The position numbers were made by a program, and so were the translations under genes. Below are positions 58,501 through 64,000 of a stretch of DNA of 64,000 bases, piece by piece. Origin of the DNA: Lonicera japonica (lineage: Eukaryota > Streptophyta > Magnoliopsida > Dipsacales > Caprifoliaceae). Where the stretch lies: NCBI GenBank assembly GCA_021464415.1, contig CM038469.1:24757901-24821900 (forward strand), in the 5' to 3' direction. Within the stretch, counting starts at the first letter, position 1. Every line of letters begins with the position of its first letter. The notes beneath the pieces were generated by a model. It ran no database searches. It saw only the letters and a program-made list of their open reading frames with translations, and was not told the origin of the DNA.

Positions 58501-59066
58501 AATTTTCAACTCTCGTGGAATTAGTTTCACTAAATCTGTCGAGAAATAATTTGACTGGAAACATCATTCAAGAGATTGGTCAAATGAGAATGTTAAAATC
58601 TATTGACTTATCTAGAAACTATCTTTCAGGCGAGATACCGACGAGCCTTTCTAATTTGACTTTTCTCAGTGTCTTAGACTTGTCAAATAACAGCCTTTCG
58701 GGTAAGATTCCCCTAAGCACTCAACTTCAAAGCTTCGATGCCTCGGTATATGCTAAAAATCGAGAACTTTGTGGGCTTCTTCTTCCAAATAATTGCCTAG
58801 GAGATGGAGCAGCTCCATTTCCTTCGTTTGCCGACCATGGTAAAAACAACAACAATCAAGAAGAAGAGGATAGGTTTATAACTACAGGGTTTTATGTAAG
58901 TGTGACACTTGGATTCATTATCGGGTTTTGGGGATTCTGCGGTCCTTTATTGCTCCAAAGTTCATGGCGATACTCGTATTTCAAAAAGCTAGACAAGATG
59001 ATAAACTGGATTTATGAGACGGGAAAAGTCAAAAAGGCAAGCCTGCAAAGGATGCTTAGGTGCTAA
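55524..59066 (+). pseudogene. LRR receptor-like protein, pseudogene RLP2 (5'-truncated, interrupted)
   Basis: This is the tandem paralogue of RLP1. It starts mid-LRR at the equivalent of RLP1 position 47585, so the signal peptide, LRRNT and first LRRs (about 180 codons) are missing, replaced by LTR D. The LRRs run in frame from 55549 to 56934 except for stops at 56026-56028 (TAA) and 56104-56106 (TGA; RLP1 has CAA). A 927-bp solo LTR splits it at 56934/56935. After it the frame resumes (DLSDNLLSGEFPDYW), with a TAG at 58404-58406 (CAG in RLP1). The transmembrane segment GFYVSVTLGFIIGFWGFCG (about 58884-58940) and tail SLQRMLRC end at 59066. An in-frame 30-bp deletion near 56640 removes PSWLQSENNF relative to RLP1. 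Away from the stops it is less damaged than RLP1, with no frameshifts seen. Confidence 0.92.
56935..57861 (-). mobile_element. Solo LTR (927 bp) inside RLP2, GTTTC duplication
   Basis: GTTTC flanks both sides (56930-56934 and 57862-57866). RLP1 has the uninterrupted sequence GTTCAACGTTTCACTTTTGT (about 49012). The ends are TGACGCGATCC and GGATCACATCA, near-perfect inverted repeats with TG...CA termini. On the minus strand CCTATTTAAAGG (57255-57244) is a TATA-like box, which sets the orientation. Two near-identical copies of AATTTCGGACTTTAAGG(C/T)GTG..CCGCGCCTTATCAAA (57462-57560) form a short tandem repeat inside it. The family (copia or gypsy) is not determined. Confidence 0.9.
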
Positions 59067-60593
59067 TTGGCCAGTTAGTATCGTCTTCCCGTTTCATTCA
59101 TTTTCCTATATTTGTAGGTTTGCATTCTTGTTTAAATATTCTCAATTTTTTCTTCTATTGTGTATTTAAATCCATTCTTGTGTATTGATCCAGCCGTTTT
59201 TTACTACTTTTTTTTTCTTTTTTTTTGAAATACAGTTTTCATTTTTTTTTTGGATTATATATTAAAAGATATTTCAAAATATATAATTAATTTTAGTATA
59301 TCGTTTCTAACTTTTTCGAAATATCGAAACAGAATGAAAAAGTATTTTAGTAAAAAATTGGTTTGTAAACATAATTATTGAATTTGATTTGGCTTAAAAA
59401 TTTTTTGCCCCCCCCCTGAAAATAATTCCTGACCCCGCCACTGAATATATATATGTGTGTACAACAACTATTTAGCTTATAAATGTGTGTCTTAACCATA
59501 CCGTCATCGCACTCTACTACGTTGGTTGGAGCCGGAAGGATAATTTGTTTTTTTTTTACTTTTTAGCAAATTGTGTTGATTTTTAGCTTTTCAATCATTG
59601 ATAAAATGTATCCAAATAAAGAAAAATAATGAAGACTTAAAGCAAATATTTTCAATTTCAATGTAATATAATCTCCTACATACTTGTACATAAGTCATAA
59701 ATACACAATAAGGGTATGCGTGTGTGTGTGTGTGTGTGTGAGAGAGATAGAGAGATATATATATAAAGAGGAACATACCGTGAAGAACAATCAACTTTCT
59801 AGGATTCTATAGACAACCTAAATTGTCGTCCTATCATTACATATTTTTCTCATCAAAGCAGCTTTCTAAGTAGAAAGGCTTCATTTCCATGAATTGTTCA
59901 TAATATGCCAATGAAATCACTAAGCTGAAACACATCATAATCATCCATCAAGTGGAAAATCGCACTCAACATATAAGTTTGGAATTAAGCTTAACTATAC
60001 TACCCTCCGTCTCAAATTAAGAGTCCTAATTTCATAAATTAATCGCTTGGCTTTGAACAACTTAAAAAATTAATCGCTTTTGCAATGTTGTGATCTATTA
60101 AGTTCTAACCCTACAATCATATTCAAGTTGTTCTACAAATTCGTTGATTCATTCTAACCATCAGTGTTATTTGTACAACTTTATAATGTTTTGTACGCCC
60201 AACAACCTAATGCAATGCAAGAAAGATTCATTGATTTGGATAGTGAGGGGTTGTTTGTTTCATTCTGGTGCTGTAAAAACCAATTCTTTTGTTTATTTAG
60301 TTTGCAAGGTTTATACCCCTGTCCTTTTTGAATTTAAGAAAAATTGAAAAATGACAATGTAACGTAAGTTGATATCTATTTTGTTCTCAGAAATATTGGT
60401 TAATCATGTCGAACAAACTGTTAAAAATGCATATAAAATGAGTGACTTCGTTCAATTTCATTAACAGTAGTCTTCCCATTTAGTTGGAAAGAATTATAAC
60501 TCCTTCAATATTTGAATATGAACATTTTATTTTTAATTAACTGCTGCTGTAAATTTTTGCTTATCTTTTTAATTAAATATTGTTTTATTCAGG
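59067..60593. repeat. RLP 3' flank, second copy, with a hAT end fragment
   Basis: It is homologous to 50223-51740. About 59190-59443 differs and ends TTTGCCCCCCCCTGAAAATA..CCTGACCCCGCCACTG, typical of the 3' terminus of plant hAT elements with CAGTGGCGG ends. It is therefore a separate hAT fragment. A (GT)n(GA)n microsatellite lies at 59719-59755. Confidence 0.75.
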
Positions 60594-63009
60594 AGCGTCC
60601 CTACATAGAGGCAAAGGGGCAATAGCCCCTCGTTGGATTTTGTTTTTTTTTTGAAAAAAATAAATATACATAGAGACTTATGTGCATAAATTTATACTTG
60701 AGGGTACCTAAGTGTAAGAGACAAAAGTTTAGGGGACAATACAAAATTACCACTTCAAAATATCAAACCTTCACCCACCCACTGCTGGCAACATATGTCC
60801 CTTTCTTTTGGCTCTTTCTTATATTTTTCTCCTTGCCTCTCTCTTATTTTCTCTCCCTCCCTCTCTCTCCGATATATTATTCTTCACTCTTTCATTTTAG
60901 CATTTCAACAGTCAGTATTGCTCATCTTCCACGACTCCAGACTTGCAGTCACAAACTCATCCTCTACTCCTCTCACTCTACACTTCTCATTTTAAGGTAT
61001 TTATTTTCTTAGATCTACGTTTTAGTTTTAGGTATAAATTAATTTCTTAATTATTTGCATAATATGAGTTGTATTTCTTGAAATATTGATTCATTGTTGA
61101 ATATTTTGCGATTTAGGTTTAAACCCCTAATTTAAAATATTAGTTACATTAGGTGTATTAAATTATCTTTTTGGAGAGATATTATATTATCTTTTTTATT
61201 TATGAAATTTATTATTTCAAAATTGTTAAGAAAATTAACTAGTTTTTTATTAAATTTATTACTTTAACAACCATTGGGCCAAAAAGGTTTTATTTAATAC
61301 AATGTCAATGTTAGTTGATTTACGTTTATTTTCAAAATAAATTAACTTTAACATCATCAATAATATTAGGTGTATTGAATAATTTAATAATACTAGTTTT
61401 TAGACTGCGCGATGCGCAGACGATTCATAGTAAGCATAATAAAGTATAATTGATATGTTTATATATATATATATTCAAATTCTTTGCATGAATTATATAC
61501 TTTATACTTTGGTATTTAAAGGTAGAAGAAACTTTCAATTAATAGTCAACAATTATATGTGTAGATGATTTTATAAGAATTAATCATACTATGAAAATAT
61601 TGTTCAAATTATGATATGTTCTATTTGAACTCTCAATCTATTAGAAATATCCTTCATATGGAACACCATAGTTTTACTATGTATAGTTTTAATGTAAGAA
61701 TTAGTAAGTTAGCTTTAAATCAAGTATTTTGAGATTATACATTTAAAAATACTTTCATAGAAAATAAAGTTGTTATATATGATCGAATTATATTACACAA
61801 TAAAAGATTCCCAAATATAAATCTATAAGTAAATAAGAAAGTCTACTCATTTATATCCTTTACTATAAAATTAGTTTATGACAACAATTGAAATAAAATA
61901 GGAACATACTATCTTAAAAGTCAAGTTTTATGTCCGACACATTCTTAATATTTGTGAACATAAAATAAAATTGATATTACTAATAATCAAAATAAAAACT
62001 TTTAAAAATTTAGAGGGTGGGCAAAATCAAAACCAATTATCTTGAAAATGGCGAGTTTAAAGAAAGAGTAACAATATCGATCTAAAGATTTTGCACAATA
62101 AGCAATATTGAATATTCAAAAATACAAATTAATAAAAAGTTTACCAATTCGATTATAGATCATTATACTACAAAAATAAAGGGCGAATGAAGATATCTTA
62201 ATTAAAAGTACAAAAACATTACAGAGAGAGATGGAATTTTTCTTACCAACTTATAGCACACGTGTACTACAGGGAATGAAACCCAATTGGTGAGAATCTA
62301 AATATCTAATTCATTTATACATGCAATAGCAACATAATTAATGTTATATTTAAAAGAGAGTAATGAAGGGAGGTAAGCATTATTTTGGGAGTTACAAAAT
62401 TAATATATTAAAGGAGAAAATAAAGAGGTGGGCAATAAATTGATGGGTAAGAGTCAAGTATAACATATTGGATAAAATAAATTAAAATTAGTTGAAATGT
62501 TATAGAAATAGAGGAATTTGATAAGACGTGTTAAAAATAAAAAAAAAATCTTATTTTAAGAAAAATTAAAAAAATATTTAGGGACATAATATTTTCTCAA
62601 AAAATACTAATCAAAATGTAACTAATAATAATAATTTGAAATTATTGACAATTTGAATTAGGGACAACCAAATCATTTCAAATTAATTTTTTTCTTTTTT
62701 TGATACCCAAAGAGCCACTTTAATAGTAAACCCACTTGGGATTAATAAAAAAAATTCAAATGGCAACTTGTATTAAAATGACAGTTGTTGGCTAAGAAAA
62801 AGATACAAAAAATGAAATGGATTGGAAAAGAAAATAATGGGGAAGAATTAAGGATCAATTAATCAACTTTTCAAAAAAGAAATCACAAAAAATTAAATTA
62901 AGGTATCGAATTGCAATAATGAGGAGGAATTAAAGAGCAATTAATGTCAAATCTAATTTTCAAAAAAAATAAATAAAAAATAAGGAAAATAATAAATATT
63001 AGCACTTGT

Positions 63010-63560
63010 CGTTATTCAGTTAAAAGATAGCATTTTACTTATATATTATTAGATATTTTTTAAAATAGTTATGTTATTTATAGGTATGAAATTAATATTT
63101 GGTATATAATTTTAAATAGTAAATATTGACTAAACTAAATATCTTATTTATAGGTATGAAATTAGATAGAGAGTGATATTATAATTTTGTCATTTTTGTA
63201 TAGTTGATCGTGGGAATAAAAAATAAGAGGTTGTTGTTATTGTTATTGTTGTTGTTGTTATTATTGTTATACCTTAATTTAATCAATATTTATCAATAAT
63301 TAGTAAATTTTTTTTTAAAAAAAGGAAAACAAAATTAAGTTAAAGTAACTAACGAATGCAATAATTATGAGAAATTAAGCAGCAATTAAATAATCATTGT
63401 AGGTATATTATTTTAAATAGTAAATATTTTTTAAAATAGATATGTTATCTATAGGTATGAAATTGGATAGAGAGTGATATTATAATTTTGTCATTTTTGT
63501 ATAGATGATCGTGGGGATAAAAAATAAGAAGTTATTATTATTATTATTTTTATTATTATT
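63010..63560. repeat. Internal repeats of the Helitron
   Basis: About 63076-63212 and 63432-63540 share ATAGGTATGAAATT(A/G)GATAG and AGAGTGATATTATAATTTTG, then TCATTTTTGTATAG. At about 63012-63053 GTTAAAAGATAGCATTTTACTT repeats the element's own 5'-end sequence (GTTAAAAGAGAGCATTTTACTT, 63850). A GTT/ATT microsatellite lies at 63229-63270 and another at 63530-63560. Confidence 0.7.
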
Positions 63561-63686
63561 ACCTTAATTTACTCAATAATTCGTCAATAATTAGTGTTTT
63601 TTTTTTTAAAAAGGGAAAATGGAATTAAGTTAAGCTAAATAATGGATGCAATAATGATGAGCAATTAAGCAGCAATTAATTAGTCA

Positions 63687-63800
63687 ACAATCAATATTTA
63701 GTCATTATAATATTTTAAAAAAACAGAAATCAATAATTAGTCATTATAATATTTTTCAAAAAAAGGAAATCAATACTTAGTCATTATAATATTTGAAAAA
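63687..63800. repeat. Three tandem units of about 42 bp in the Helitron
   Basis: The unit AATCAATA(A/C)TTAGTCATTATAATATTT plus an A-rich tail occurs three times in a row. Confidence 0.7.
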
Positions 63801-64000
63801 AGTAAAAAAATTAAATGAAGTAATGAATATGTACACATGTCAAGCTCTCGTTAAAAGAGAGCATTTTACTTCTATAGATAGATAGATTAGTTGATTTAGG
63901 TTTATTTTCAAGTTAAATTAACTTTTACATCATCAATAATATTAATTAGATGTATTTTATGATTAATTGAATAATATGAGTTCATTTTTTATTCTATCGA

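Larger units (their letters stand above)
61393..63886 (-). mobile_element. Non-autonomous Helitron (2494 bp) with empty paralogous site
   Basis: On the minus strand the 5' end is TCTATCTATCTATAGAAG. The 3' end is a CTGCGC-ATC-GCGCAG hairpin (61419-61405), eight bases, then CTAG (61396-61393). Insertion is between host A (61392) and T (63887), with no target duplication. The equivalent place in copy 1 (about 52529-52540) reads AATAATATTAGTTGATTTAGG without it. TC at the start, a hairpin then CTAG, and an A/T target are the three Helitron signatures. No Rep/helicase is encoded. Confidence 0.92.
60594..64000 (+). mobile_element. hAT transposon (TTF-type), copy 2, 5' end to window edge
   Basis: It begins CAGGAGCGTCCCTACATAGA, then GGCAAAGGGGCAATAGCCCC, the CAG(G/T)GGCG-type terminus of this plant hAT group. 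Copy 1 lacks this end. A pyrimidine-rich leader (60800-60990), a TTTTAAG/GTATTT donor-like site and intron-like AT-rich DNA follow. A Helitron sits at 61393-63886. The sequence resumes TTAGTTGATTTAGG and reaches the window end at TTCTATCGA, a few bases before the position of the ATG in copy 1. Confidence 0.65.

Overview
This is plant nuclear DNA, most likely from a eudicot. It is AT-rich and intron/TE-rich. It carries plant Ty1/copia and Ty3/gypsy retrotransposon remains, a Cassandra-type TRIM with 5S rRNA-like LTRs, plant MITEs (hAT, PIF/Harbinger, MULE), a CACTA end, a Helitron and two extracellular-LRR receptor-like protein (RLP) pseudogenes. I see no intact host protein-coding gene, no bacterial-type operon, no CRISPR array and no functional tRNA or rRNA gene. 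The species cannot be named from this window.

Layout. 1-0.95 kb is AT-rich intergenic DNA. 0.96-6.27 kb is a decayed copia element (gag, integrase, RT, RNase H, 3' LTR). 6.3-9.4 kb holds MITEs, a 36-bp minisatellite and a probable gypsy LTR relic next to a tRNA-Asp-type primer site. 9.4-20 kb is a large imperfect segmental duplication: blocks at 9.39-9.77 and 10.83-13.49 kb recur at 17.10-17.47 and 17.86-19.97 kb. It is mixed with a degenerate tandem array of a hAT-like repeat. 20-24 kb has a MULE MITE, another MITE, two further copies of what looks like RLP upstream DNA, and a CACTA terminus. 24.9-28.8 kb holds the 3' end of a Sirevirus-like element and a second copia relic. 33.2-45.8 kb is a nest: a large non-coding gypsy-type element whose 5' LTR was hit by a solo copia LTR and by a GC-richer insertion, and whose interior was hit by Cassandra. 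46.4-64 kb is the RLP region: two tandem RLP pseudogenes (about 47.05-50.22 and 55.53-59.07 kb) with shared 3' flanks, each followed by a copy of a hAT (TTF-type) transposon. The second hAT copy holds a Helitron.

How the parts relate. The window reads as a dying RLP (Cf/EIX-receptor-like) cluster. Both recognisable genes are broken by stops, frameshifts and insertions. At least three further places carry only the RLP upstream sequence with no gene behind it, so the cluster was probably larger. Because large pieces are duplicated, several insertions can be dated by their empty paralogous site within the same window: the hAT MITE at 11.17 kb, the solo LTR at 56.9 kb and the Helitron at 61.4 kb. 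Target-site duplications are exact for Cassandra, two solo LTRs and three MITEs. Element boundaries given with such duplications are reliable to the base. Others are approximate.
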